Origin: Pictodentalium vernedei
Lineage: Eukaryota > Mollusca > Scaphopoda > Dentaliida > Dentaliidae
Direction of reading: 5' to 3'
DNA length: 64,000 bases
Assembly: GCA_031216915.1 (NCBI GenBank)
Contig: CM062292.1
Location: forward strand, 201,211,262-201,275,261
A program made the translations under genes and the position numbers. This document shows positions 1 to 11,195 of this stretch, piece by piece. Each line of letters starts with the position of its first letter. The stretch's first letter is position 1. A model generated the notes under the pieces. The model was not told the origin of the DNA, searched no databases, and saw only the letters and a program-made list of their open reading frames with translations.

Positions 1-2322
1 ATAATATGAGGTGTACACTGTACTAAAGAGCTGAGGGGTGGGTTAATATGACCTCACAGTTAACGTAAGTGGCCCTCACAGTTAACGTATATCAACGAAA
101 GTTACCAAGTTACAGTGAAATTATTCCAAAACGAGTCATCCTATCAAGTTACATTGAAATCCCTTCATAAATATGGCCTGTAGACTGTGCTAAAGGTCTT
201 TGTGCTTTGGGCCCCTGGAGCAGTCAGTTTCCCAATTGCGTTTAAAGAGGACTTTCTCATCTAGACATTATATGAAGTCAACGTACCAAGTTACAATGAA
301 ATCTCTTCATAAATATGACCTGTAGACTGTGCTAAAGGTTTTTGGGCTCGGGCAGCCATCATGGTTGAAAGAGCGCAACCAAAATGGGACATTCTCATCT
401 GGGCATAATCTGGAGTGATCCTACAAAGTTACAATGAAATCCCTTCATAAATATGACCTGTAGACTGTGCTCAAGGTTTTTGGGCTTCAGGCCTCTGAAG
501 CCGTCACAGTTGACCAATCACGACCAAAATGGGATGTCATCATCTAGGCATTATATGGAGTCAAACTAACAGGATACATTGAAATCCTTCCATAAATATG
601 ACCTATAGACTATGCTAAAGGTTTGGGGGTTTTGGGCTCGGGCAACCATCAAGGTTGAATGATCGCGACCAAAAGGGGACATTCTCTTATAGACATTATT
701 TGGAGTCATCCTACCAATCTACAATGAAATCCCTTCATGAATATCACCTGTAGACTGTGCTAAAGGTTTTCGGGCTTCAGGCCCCTGTAGCCGTCACAGC
801 TGCCTAATGGTGTCCAAAAGAGGACTTTCTCACCTAGACTTTATATGAAGTCAACCCACCAAGTTACAATGAAATTCCTCAATAAATATCACCTGTAGAC
901 TGTGCAAAAGGTTTTCGGGTTTTTGGCTCGGGCAGTCACGGTTGGCAGATCACGCCCATATGGGGAAATTCTCATCTAGACATCATAAGGAGTCATCCTA
1001 CCAAGTTACAAATTATTCCAAAACGAGTCATCCAATCAAGTTACATTGAAATCCCTTCATAAATGTGGCCTGTAGACTGTGCTAAAGGTTTTCCTGCTTC
1101 GGGTCCCTGGAGCCGTCAGTTTCCCAATTGCGTCCAAAGAAGACATTCTCATCTAGACATTATATGAAGTCAACCTACCAAGTTACAATGAAATCCCTTC
1201 ATAAATATGACCTGTAGACTGTGCTAAAGGTTTTCAGACTTTGGACTCGGGTAGCCATCATGGTTGAATGATCGCAACCAAAAGGGAACATTCTCATCTG
1301 GGCATCATCTGGAGTAATCCCACTGAGTTACAATGAAATCCCTTCATAAATATGACCTGTAGACTGTGCTCAAGATTTTTGGGCTTCGGGCACCTGTAGC
1401 CATCACAGTTGACCAATCACGACCAAAAGGGGATGTCATCATCTAGGCATTATATGGAGTCAATCTAAGAAGTTACAATGAAATCCTTATATAAATACGA
1501 TCTTTAGACTATGCTAAAGGTCTTTGGGCTCGGGCAGCCATAAAGGCTGAATGATCACGATCAAAATGGGACGTTCTCATCTAGACATTATTTGGAGTCA
1601 TCCTACCAAGTTACAATGAAATCCCTTCATAAATATGACCTGTAGACTGTGCTAAAGGTTTTTGGGCTTTGGGCCCCTGTAGCCATCACAGCTGCCCAAT
1701 CACATCCAGAAGAGGACTTTCTCATCTAGACTTTATATGAAGTCAACCCACCAAGTTACAATGAAATTCCTCAATAAATATCACCTGTAGACTGTGCTAA
1801 AGGTTTTCGAGTTTTAGGCTCGGGCAGTCGTCATGGTTGGCAGATCACACTCAAATGGGGAGATTCTCATCTAGACATCATAAGGAGTCATCCTACCAAG
1901 TTACAATGAAATCCCTCCATATTAAACATGACCTGCAGACAGTGCTAAGAGTTTTGGGGTTTTGGGCTTGGGCAGCCATCACAGTTGACAGATCATGCCC
2001 AAAAGGGGACGGTCTCATCTAGGCATTATACAGAGGCATCCTACCAAGTTACAATGAAAATCCTTCATAAATACGACATGTAGACTGTGCTAATGGCTTT
2101 CGGGTTTTGGGCTCGGGCAGCCATACCAGTTGACCGATCGCGACCAAAAGGGGACATTCTAATCTAGACATGACCCCCAAACCTGCATATGAAATTTTGC
2201 GACGATCAGACAAGAACTGCGGGGTGTAGCCCATGCTAAAGGCAAATATGAACAGACTCACAGACTTCTGCATGCGTGATGGCAATAGCTTATCTTGACT
2301 TTGTCAAGTTAGCTAAAAATTA
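1..2322 (+). repeat. HLE-1: tandem-array end of a Helitron-like element
   Basis: About 15 copies of a ~145 bp monomer, each carrying 'caagttacaatgaaatccc' and 'cctgtagactgtgctaaagg', run from the window edge to about 2160. Neighbouring monomers differ, but the block starting at 120 recurs at 1012 (shift 892 bp; the 'cagtttcccaattgcg' variant at 225 recurs at 1117), so six monomers form a higher-order unit. The array ends in a unique tail and a hairpin at 2288-2314 (CTTGAC / GTCAAG core) followed by CTAA, the same 3' end as HLE-5, HLE-12 and HLE-13. There is no ACGG-type microsatellite before the hairpin, unlike most relatives here. The 5' end lies outside the window. No coding capacity; short frames through the array are not genes. 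Confidence 0.75.
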
Positions 2323-2721
2323 CTATTAACCCTTTTTCATTTAGCAAATGTTTTCCCTTTATAATCGCATGGAATAAATTTATTGTGGTAGCTGCAATGT
2401 TGTAATAGAGGCAATAACTCCATAATATTCTTGAAAAATCTAAAATTGAACCTGATCAATTTTTTGGGGTAACTTAAGCAAAATACAAAATATGGTTTGG
2501 TCGTGTTGAGTATTCCAAATTCCATAAAGGGTCAAAATTCTGGAATTATGCATGTGAAAAGTATGAAAATCAAACTAAAGATTTGTGTTGTGCTGTAAAT
2601 AAACTTTTTAACTTTCAAATTCAAAGTCTTGAGTTATATGAAAAAATAAAGATGAAGAAGATTATTGTTAAATATAATTGTATATTAGTTTTCAGAATCA
2701 ACTAATCAGTTGTCATGTTAG
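2323..2721. other. AT-rich spacer, nothing recognised
   Basis: AT-rich single-copy-looking DNA between HLE-1 and a SINE. I see no supported gene, terminal repeat or tandem structure. Confidence 0.5.
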
Positions 2722-3067
2722 TTTGTTTATTAGGGTTTAACAACACTTTCAACAGCCAGGGTCACATTGTGTTGGACAGTTTTACAGGTGGAGGAAGCAA
2801 GAATACCCGGAGAGAACACATTGAGCAGAGGCGAGCAACTGTCAGACTCTCCAACTTACTAACTCTACATAAACAGAGTTAGAAGTAGTTAAAGGCAAGT
2901 GCACCATCAATGTGAAGTATGCTTTAGTACACAGTGCCACCATGCCCCCACATGGGCAATTGGGATTAAATTTCTTGCCCATGAAGTCAATGTAGTTACC
3001 GCAGGTGAGGACTGAAGCGTCAACCTTTTGAAGTCCAATTCTCTTACCACTGAGCCATCACGCTCCA
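2722..3067 (-). mobile_element. Degenerate tRNA-derived SINE (minus strand)
   Basis: Read on the minus strand it starts with a tRNA-like head (box A like TGGCTCAGTGGTAAGAG) followed by a decayed box B and the body shared with the SINEs at 44634, 49826 and 53392 ('aagtgcaccatc', 'cttagtacacagtg', 'tttacaggtggaggaagc' in plus sense). It is the most diverged of the four. No convincing target-site duplication, so it is probably the oldest insertion. Confidence 0.7.
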
Positions 3068-4240
3068 AATAAGTCATCCTAGTTGGCAGTTATTTGATTA
3101 ATCGCCCATAATACCATACCGAAAAATGGCCAAAATAACATGAAGATCAATGATTGAAATACTTAAAGCTGAATCCCATTGAACTGTGTAGGAAACATGT
3201 TCTGGGAAGAGAAAATGTACACCTACAATTGCTAATTTTAACATCTTAATACAGAGTGTTGTGGTGCAATAACATTAATAACCAAATCAACATTGTTTTA
3301 TTTTTAAAGTCAATCTTGTGGCATATCATGTTTTACCAAATGATCACCAGAAGCAGCTTTCCCTGGCAAATGATAAGGATAATGTTGAAGAAATGTGTTA
3401 ATTACTTCACACATGCTGACCAGTGTAGTAAAAGTTAGCTCCCTTGATATGCCTGATAGTGCATAAAGTTGAAACAGAAATTTGATGCGTGTGATATTTT
3501 TTTATACTATGCTCGCCTAGGTTACTACCTGTGAAAAGCCTTATGTTAAATTTTAGCTTTTAACCCCACTACTGTTGTAAAGTTTTTACTGCAGTTAAAA
3601 AAATTTACACCAAAAGTCGGAAGTTCATCCAACCAGACCTTTGGCATGATGCAATTTGCCAACTTCGATACATTCACACTTCACGATGTTTCATTCAAAC
3701 ATAGAACATTTTGTGGTACTATCTACAATGTGCAATGACTTAGGTTTAAATTACCTACAATTAAATATTTAAAATAAAATTTAAGAATTGTTAATAATAA
3801 TTTGACTGAAAAAGCAAGGTAAATTCAATCAACTTTGATGATGTGTGTAGCTGTCAATCAAGCATTCACGTGCAGCCAGTAGTATTGCCCACAGGCGTAG
3901 AAGTAAACAAAACAAATCCGTGTTTGTGATAGAAAGTGTTGTTTTCTCTCCATTTTAACCCATGGAATGCCATCAACGTACTATTACGTGGAAGAAATTT
4001 TCGCATCCACACACCGCCAATGTACTAGTACGTTTTTGACATGAATACATTTGCACAATAAAATTATATATTCATGAGCTGTTACTGTCTTCGCGCATGT
4101 GTCTTTTTGCAACTACGATACCTAATGTGTTAAGAAACAGCTTGTGATTGGCTGAATTATGGGTACTTTCGTTTATTTAAGCAGATTTAAAAATGCAAAC
4201 AAAATTGTTCTGGTACGAACAACAACATGGCAGCTTCTGA
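3068..4240. other. Non-coding spacer, nothing recognised
   Basis: AT-rich DNA. Only short chance frames are present. Near 3978-4036 two similar pieces ('caacgtactattacgtgg', 'aatgtactagtacgttttt') resemble each other but do not define an element. Confidence 0.4.
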
Positions 4241-6465
4241 GAACAAGAGGCCCCATGGGGCCTGAGGTCGCTCACCTGACATGGTAGTCTAAATATCAAA
4301 CCAGTGACTTGACTTGAACAAGAGCTCACGTACTGCTGAAGCAATACAATGTCCCCTACCGGACAAATGAGCATTAATAATTATACAAATGTTATAACCT
4401 AGATGTGATCAGCATGAATTCCGTTGAAGCGTTTCCAAAAAAAGTCTGGAAAACTGATATTTTGGTGCTTTTCCATATTTCCAAGGGCCACAACTCACAC
4501 AAGAATAATGCAATCAGCATGAAACTCAAACTTGATCTGTAAGTCATCATTCTATAGTAGTTTACTAAAAATGAAATCATTCCGTTGAAGAGTTTCCAAA
4601 AAAAGTCTGGAAAACTGATATTTTGGTGTTTTTCCATATTTCCAAGGGCCATAACTCACACAAGAATAATGCAATCAGCATGAAACTCAAACTTGATCTG
4701 TAAGTCATCATTCTATAGTAGTTTACCAAAAATGAAATCATTCCATTGAAGCGTTTCCAAAAAAAAGTCTGTAAAACTGATATTTTGGCGCTTTTCCATA
4801 TTTCCAAGGGCCATAAGTCACACAAGAATAATGCAATCATCATGACACTCAAACTTGATCTGTAAGTCATCGTTCTATAGTAGGTTACCAAAAATGAAAT
4901 TATTCCGTTGAAGCGTTTCCAAAAAAAAAGTCTGGAAAACTGATATTTTGGCGCTTTTCAACATTTCCAAGGACCATAGCTCACACAAGAATAATGCAAT
5001 CAACATGTAACTCAAACTTGATCTGTAAGTCATTGTTCTATAGTAGGTTACCAAAAATGAAATCATTCGGTTGAAGTATTTCCAAAAAAAGTTCGGAAAA
5101 CTAGTGTGACTGACAGACTTACGGATAGACAGAGTGCAAACCTACAGTCCTCTCCGGTAGGGGACTAATAATCTGCATATGCCCCTCCTAAGAAAAGCAT
5201 ATACCAACTAGATGAAGCGATTGTGCCCACATAATACACAGGATTTTCCTTCTATTTTCAGTTCCTGCACTTTTACATCCCAAAATTGAGATAAACGCAT
5301 AAAAAACAGATTTTTTTTTATTTTTGTTTGGAAATTTTCTAAGTCCCACACGGTCCCCAAATTTTCAGTGTAAAAAAAAAAAAATTTGTCTTAAAATTGA
5401 CGGAAACGCATAAAAAAAAAAAAAAAATTTCCGGTTTTGGTCCAAAATTCTAAAGTCCGGAACGGGACCCCAAATTTTCAGCCTAAATATGAACCCAGGA
5501 ACTTGGCTTGAACAAACTTGAATCTCACCCCCTAAAGATGCTGCATACCAAATATCAAAAGATTCTTATTGGTAGATCTGAAGAAGAAGAATTTTAAAGA
5601 ATATTCCTCATACTGCACTAATTTAAACATTTGGGCTCCCATAGAGAGCCCAAATATGGACCCAGGGAATTTATTTCAATAAACGTGTGAAACAATCTTC
5701 CAAAGATGTTATATGTGAAATTTGAAAGCTTTTGGAGCAGTGGTTTGGGAGAAAAGTAGTGTTAAATGTTTTTCCCATTACCCACAGTGTTAAAAAATGC
5801 TGACTCAGCACTTTTTCAAAGTCCCCAAAAAGTACCCCATGATAAAACCGATAGTAATTTTTTTGATCATTCCATTCTGTTGGTCCTAAGGAAGCTTCAT
5901 ACCAAATAAGAATTCTCAGTGGCGTGTAGTTTTGGAGATATGGCCGTTTTAATTTTTTTCTATTTTTAGCTCCTGCGGTTCCCATGGGGCAACGAGAAAA
6001 AAAAATTTTGCATAAATTAAGTACTTATGATCCAATGAGCACTCATATCAAATTTGGTCCATATCTGCCTCTCGGTTTGGAAAATAGAAATTCTGGGAGG
6101 GGCAAATATTCTTGCCCCTCCCATAATGACGGCAAATATAGCCTCACAAACTTCTCTTGAACAAATCTGAGTCTACACCTCAAAAGGAAGCTGCACACCA
6201 AATATCAAGTCTCTGCTACGGCTGGTTCATGAGAAGAAGATTTTTGAAAATTTCAGCACACTTTTTGGGTGTGGCCCAACAAAGGGACGAAGCAACTTGA
6301 TTTGAACAAAATCAAATTGCGATGTCATAACAAACTATTATCTCAAATATCAATTAAATTGGTTCAGAGGTTTGGGAGAAGACACAAACACCATGTTCAC
6401 GGACGACAGACGACGGACGGTGAGTGATCACCATAGCTCTCCTGACTGAAAGTCAGGTGAGCTAA
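4241..6465 (+). mobile_element. HLE-2: non-autonomous Helitron-like element
   Basis: The 5' end has a short hairpin (GGCCCCATGGGGCC, 4249-4262) and the motif GCTCACCTGAC at 4270-4280. The 3' end has a small ACGG-rich tract (6403-6420) and a hairpin (6435-6463) whose distal arm GTCAGGTGAGC (6452-6462) is the perfect 11-bp reverse complement of that 5' motif, followed by CTAA. The body contains one diverged copy of the 167-bp monomer that is amplified in HLE-4 (around 5545-5680) and a GC-contrasting tail shared with HLE-4. No protein encoded. Interrupted by HLE-3. Confidence 0.75.
4318..5167 (+). mobile_element. HLE-3: Helitron-like element nested in HLE-2
   Basis: The 5' motif GTCCCCTACCGGAC (4351-4364) pairs with the 3' hairpin TCCGGTAGGGGAC (5153-5165), which ends in CTAA. 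Inside are about five monomers of ~162 bp ('aatgaaatcattccgttgaag' at about 4569, 4731, 4893 and 5055). A short tract related to the ACGG/ACAG microsatellite precedes the 3' hairpin (5107-5135). The minus-strand frames across it repeat the same peptide and come from the array, not from a gene. The exact 5' base is uncertain. Confidence 0.7.
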
Positions 6466-7044
6466 AAATTTTTAGTGTCGTGCAGTTTTGGAGATATGAG
6501 CGTTTTAAATTTTTTCTATTTTTAGCTACTGTGGTTCCCATGGGGCAACAGGAAATTTTTTTTTGCATAAATCAACTACTTTTGTCCCAATAAAATCTCA
6601 TATCAAATTTGGTTCAAATCAGCCTCTCGGTTTGGAAAATAGAAAATTTGGGTGTGGCAAAAATTCTTGCCCCTCCCATAATGATGGCAAATTTTGCCCC
6701 TAGAACTTCTCTTGAACAAATCTGAATCTACACCCCAAAAGGAAGCTGCACACCTAATATCAAGTCTTTGCTACTGCTGGTTCATGAGAAGATTTTTTAA
6801 TATTTAGGCTCACTTTTTGGGCGTGGCCCTACCAAGGGGCGGGTCAACTTGATTTGAACAAATTTGAATTGACATGTGATAGGGAACATGCACACCAGAT
6901 TTGGTTTTGGTTCAATTTGGTTGAGTAGTTTGTGAGAAGAAGTCAATAATGTAAAGTTAACGCCAGACAGAAAGACAACGGACGATGACGACGGACGGAA
7001 AGTGATTAGTAAAGCTCCTCTTGAGCTTCGCCCAGGTGAGCTAA
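6466..7044 (+). mobile_element. Second, 5'-truncated HLE tail directly after HLE-2
   Basis: About 570 bp that repeat the HLE-2/HLE-4 tail (starting near 'cagttttggagatatg') and end in their own microsatellite (6965-7000) and 3' hairpin with CTAA at 7041-7044. The distal arm (CCAGGTGAGC) matches the HLE-2 5' motif less well than the end at 6465. Two 3' ends therefore follow a single 5' end, either through read-through and re-insertion or through recombination between copies. Confidence 0.65.
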
Positions 7045-7060
7045 AAATAATAGGAAACAA

Positions 7061-8510
7061 ATGACATTACAGGAGGTTTTGGATGAAATACAGCGCGATT
7101 CTGACTCTGATATTGATGTGAGTGGATTGGAAAGTGAAACAGAGAGTGAAGATGAATAACATACTGGTTGTAGTGATAATGATTCAGATTTTCAATGTCA
7201 AAGTAGTGAGTCAATTGACACTGATACTGACTTTTGTTACGATGAAAATGCGATTGGTGATGGACCCAGGTCGTTTGTGAATGTGTTTACTAACAGTCAA
7301 AGTGATCGTGGCTGCGGGCATCCAGCTAGGGCCCGTGGAGAATAAGAACTGGTGCCAGGGGCCGTGGTAAATCTACTCATGCTACCAGTAGACCCCGAAT
7401 TCGTGCTGATGATGGCTGGAATATTGACAATAGCATTGTTCAGGTACCTGATTTCACAGGCCAGTCTAATTTGAATGTTCCACAACCAAAGACTCAGATT
7501 GAGTGGTTTGAACTTTTTTTCAAACAAGAAGATCTTGAACTCATTGCACAAGAAACTAATCTGTATCATAGACAATTCATGGAAGCTACTCCTGATTGTC
7601 AAATTTGTAGAAAGTCTCGAGTTCGTGATTGGATTGATACTTATGTGGATAAACTCAAGAGATTCTTTGCTATAACAATAATTATGGAAATTCTACAGAA
7701 GCCAAGTATGGAATCCTACTGGTGTCTTGATGAAACTTTATTCACATCATTCTTTGGTACTGTGTTGCCCAGAAATAGGTATCAACTCTTGCTATGCTTC
7801 TTTCATTTGAATGACAATTCCCAGGCTGTTCCGAAAGGTGATGTCAATTATGATCCGCTGTACAAAGTGCGTCCTCTATTAGATGCATTTCGTCTTCATT
7901 CAAAAGAAGTTTATACACCTGACAGGGACCTTGGGCCCGATGAGGGAACTCTGCTTTGGAAGGGACATATTAGTTATAAGGTTTACAATCCTAATAAACC
8001 AACAAAATTTGACATCAAGAGCTTCATAGTGTCGGAGTCAGCTACAGGTTATATAGCAGGTTGGGAAGTGTACACAGGTAAAGCGGGAGAAGCAAGTGAA
8101 TATGATGCCACACATGATGTCGTTATGCAGTTAGTCAAACCTAGATTTAATGGTCAGTGGTACACAGTTTACATGGACAGATATTATAATTCCCCTACCT
8201 TATTCAATTCTATGTAAGAACAGAATGTCCTGGCTTGTGGCACGGTGATGTCAAACCGTAAAGGTATGCTGCGTGTGCTTCGTGAAAAAAAATTATCTAA
8301 AGGCGAATCAGTTGTTCGTAGGAAAGGCGACTTGATGGCGATGAAATGGAAGGATAAAAAAGAGACATATACATGCTATCAACTTTTCATTCTGCAAAAA
8401 TGGTGGATACAGGAAAACTCGACAGAACTACTGGGGCAAATCACATCAAACCTGATTGTACCATAAGCTACAACAAGATGATGGGAGCAGTGGACATCAC
8501 AGATCAATTG
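7061..8510 (+). pseudogene. piggyBac-type (PGBD-like) transposase, broken
   Basis: Relic of a DDD transposase that cuts and pastes DNA at TTAA sites. An acidic Ser/Asp/Glu-rich N-terminus, typical of PGBD4-like proteins, starts at ATG 7061 but stops at 7157. A frame change near 7330 leads into the long frame covering 7351-8217. The core is recognisable: the first Asp in PDEGTLLWKGH, the second in VYMDRYYNSP, and after a stop at 8215 the CGTVMSNRKG stretch. A frameshift near 8370 moves the C-terminal part (YNKMMGAVDITDQL, third Asp) to another frame. All three catalytic Asp are therefore still encoded, but in three pieces. The Cys-rich tail and the 3' end are missing because the DIRS inverted arm begins at 8511. 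No left terminal repeat remains next to the HLE end at 7044. Confident on family, certain that it is non-functional. Confidence 0.9.
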
Positions 8511-10209
8511 TCGTCAGGTCCTTCTGTTGTCCAACAATTCGACAGTGGTAGCTTACATTCAGAACCAGGGTGGCACGCACTCAGTTCCCATGTATGAATT
8601 GCCTTGGGATCTTCTACTTCTTGCTGAGGGCGTCAACTCCGGTGTGGTGGTTCATCAGTCCCAGTCCCAGTCCCAGTCGTCTGAACGTCCTAGCTGACTA
8701 CCTGTCCCAATGTGGAAGGGTAATTTCCACCGAGTGGATGCTTCAGAAAGCAGTGTTTCAGTCGCTTTGCAATCTCTGTGGTTGTCCCACCTGTTTGCGA
8801 CCCATTGGAACTATCAGGTGAACATTTTCATGTCCCCGTGTCCAGATCCTCAGGGTTTCGCCGTGGATGCTATGTCACTCGATTGGAACGGACTAGTTGG
8901 CTATGCCTACCTGCTGGTTTCAATTCTGCCTCAGGTTCTAGCCAAGATACGAACCTGCAGTTGTCGAATCATTCTAATCGCTCCCCTGTTGCCTCAGAGG
9001 GTGTGGATCAATTAGCACCGACCTCTGTTGGCAGCAGTTCTGATACGTCTCCCTCTATGTTGTGACCTTCTCTGTCAAGGTCACCTGGGGAAGTTTCACA
9101 TTGACCTGACATCATTGTGCCTTCATGCATCTCTTTTGTCCGGTCCTGTCTCCATAGAGGTTTTTCGAGACGAGCACTGGAGTGCATTTCTTCTCTTAAG
9201 GCGGCACTCCACTGGTTTAGCCTATGCGGCTAAGTGGAAGGTCTTCTGTCGATGGTGTGCTGATCACTCTGATGATTCTACCAACCCTTCGATTACACAG
9301 ATTGTGGAGTTTCTGGTATCTCTGTTAGATACTCGGGGTCTCCAACCTGTTGCCATCAAGGGGTACAGGTCTATGCTTTCAGAGACCTCTTCGTATGTGG
9401 GAAAACATCGAGTCGGCACTAATCAGTACCTTTGTAAGCTTCTTCGGCACCTATTCTTAAGGAATAGGATTTTGCAGCTGACCCCAAGATGGAATCTTTC
9501 TTGGGTGCTGCTTTGCTGGGGGGTGGTGGGGGGGGGGGGATGTTTCGAAGCATTATCCCAGGTGGATATGCATTTTCTCACATACAAGATGGCCTTTCTG
9601 ATGGCTTTTGCCTCAGCCAGGAGAGTTAGTGAGCTTCACACCCTCACAGTTCATCCGTTCTTTGTCCGGAGCTCCATTAATAGTGTTTCTTTTACCACTG
9701 ATTGCTCCTTTCTGGCCAAGAATCGAATACCAGAAACTATTCCGCCTCCTATCTGTATCAGGGATCTTTCTTCAGTTCATGGTAATTGACTTTTGCTCTG
9801 TCCGGTTCGTGCTATTCGCATTTACCTCAACCGGACACAGATTATTAGGAAAGGCAGGAAGTGATTCTTTCTGTCTTTTATCCCTGGTTGACAGAAGATC
9901 TCTTCTCAATCCACTTCCAGGTGGATTTGTCTTGCTATTCGAGCGTCATACTCTCATTTGGCGAGTGAGATGCATTACCAATTGCATTTCTGCCCACGAG
10001 GTGCGCAGATTGTCTGCCTCCTGAGCTTATGCTAACTCCGCCAAGTTATCGGACATTATGCAAGCAGCCTACTGGAGAAATGCATCTACTTTTTCCACCT
10101 TCTACCTGCGTCAGTTGCAGGAGCAATCTGAGAACCTTTTTTCGTTAGGACCTCTTTCTTCTGCTCAGGCTGTTATCAACCCCAGCCATTAGGCTATTTT
10201 TTCAGGATC
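8511..10209 (+). repeat. Plus arm of a 1.7 kb DIRS inverted duplication
   Basis: This arm is the reverse complement of 11196-12896. It starts inside the RNase H part of DIRS-1 and runs through the tyrosine recombinase into 3' non-coding sequence. I see two substitutions (near 8881 and 10196) and one length change in a G run (12 here, 14 on the other arm). It joins piggyBac sequence abruptly at 8511. The arm retains the RNase H tail motif LNVLADYLS and the whole broken recombinase. Confidence 0.9.
9028..10113 (+). pseudogene. DIRS tyrosine recombinase, plus-strand copy, broken
   Basis: Copy of the DIRS-1 recombinase, the enzyme that integrates circular DIRS DNA. The N-terminal SAM-like part covers 9150-9460. 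The first catalytic Arg lies in ASARRVSELHTL (about 9610-9640), the His/Arg box in SAHEVRRLSAS (about 9990-10021), and the nucleophile Tyr in TFYLRQ (codon 10103-10105). Breaks: a frame change near 9785 ('SSVHGN' then stop), an in-frame TGA at 10022-10024 between the HxxR box and the Tyr, and a G12 run at 9528-9539. The first two breaks also occur in the minus arm, so the copy was made after the gene had decayed. Confidence 0.85.
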
Positions 10210-11195
10210 CCTGGTCTATAGGCACTTACCAAAAGTAAAATGACTCAGAATTTGTTGTCGTCTGACTGTCAGGTGTAACTCAACATTGTTGTCTGTTGCC
10301 ACAGAGTTGAATCAAACTGCCTATTTATTGCATATTGGTGTCAGGAAAGTCAACAATGGCATTATTTTTGTAGCATTCTTCAACAGTAACTGTGTTTGAA
10401 CCCATGGACTTGTAATACATACACTGTCATACAAATGAAATGACTCCACAAATAAAAACTGTCAAACTGTCGGATCCACCATCTATTATGTATAATTTAT
10501 ACTATTTTGAAATATTTTGAATAAATATTGGTTAAACAAAATAAAAATTTAAATGTTATAGTAAATTTCCTTTCTTATTATACCTATCACAATTGTTTAC
10601 AACAGACTTGCGCTAAAGTGGAACTCCCTAACTCGGAAGTATACTCTCTATTTTGTTCTTTCTCAAGCGATTAGGGAAAGAAAAAGTTGAGCCTAACCAC
10701 CAAGAAAAAATAAGCCAAAACTGGGTCGAGTACGGCTGCTGCACACCCAGTAGGGGACACTCTTCTCAGTACTAATCCACTGCTTTCCAGTACCAGTGCG
10801 CAGACATACAACCAACGTGTCATTCTATTTGAATCCGCCAACATTGGAGTTATGTGATCAGCGGGGAAGAAGGATTCTTACCCAAATAAGAAGATGGCCT
10901 TCAGGTAAACTATTGTGGTAGGTATAATGAGAAAGGAAATTTAAAATAAAATTTAAATTTCTTATCAACCCACCTCACACTGTGTACAACAGGCTGAATA
11001 GACAATAGGAGGAGGGAATCACATAACCAACGTCCACATTACCTGACTGCACTGATACTGTGGACAGAAGTAGAGTACTCAAGGCCTATAAAACCATAGC
11101 ATCACAAACACTGAAATAAACAATGAGAGATGCGGCATATGGCCATGTGTGACAAACAGACATAAAGGATAGTAACCAAGCACAGGGCTGGAACT
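10210..11195. repeat. Spacer between inverted arms: DIRS-1 3' region
   Basis: 986 bp loop of the inverted duplication. The part next to the minus arm should be the 3' terminal region of DIRS-1. It contains a smaller inverted repeat, 10560-10601 against 10904-10942 ('gtaaac.attgtg.taggtataat.agaaaggaaattta'), likely a remnant of the DIRS terminal or internal complementary repeats. 10210-10550 next to the plus arm is not recognised. Confidence 0.5.
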
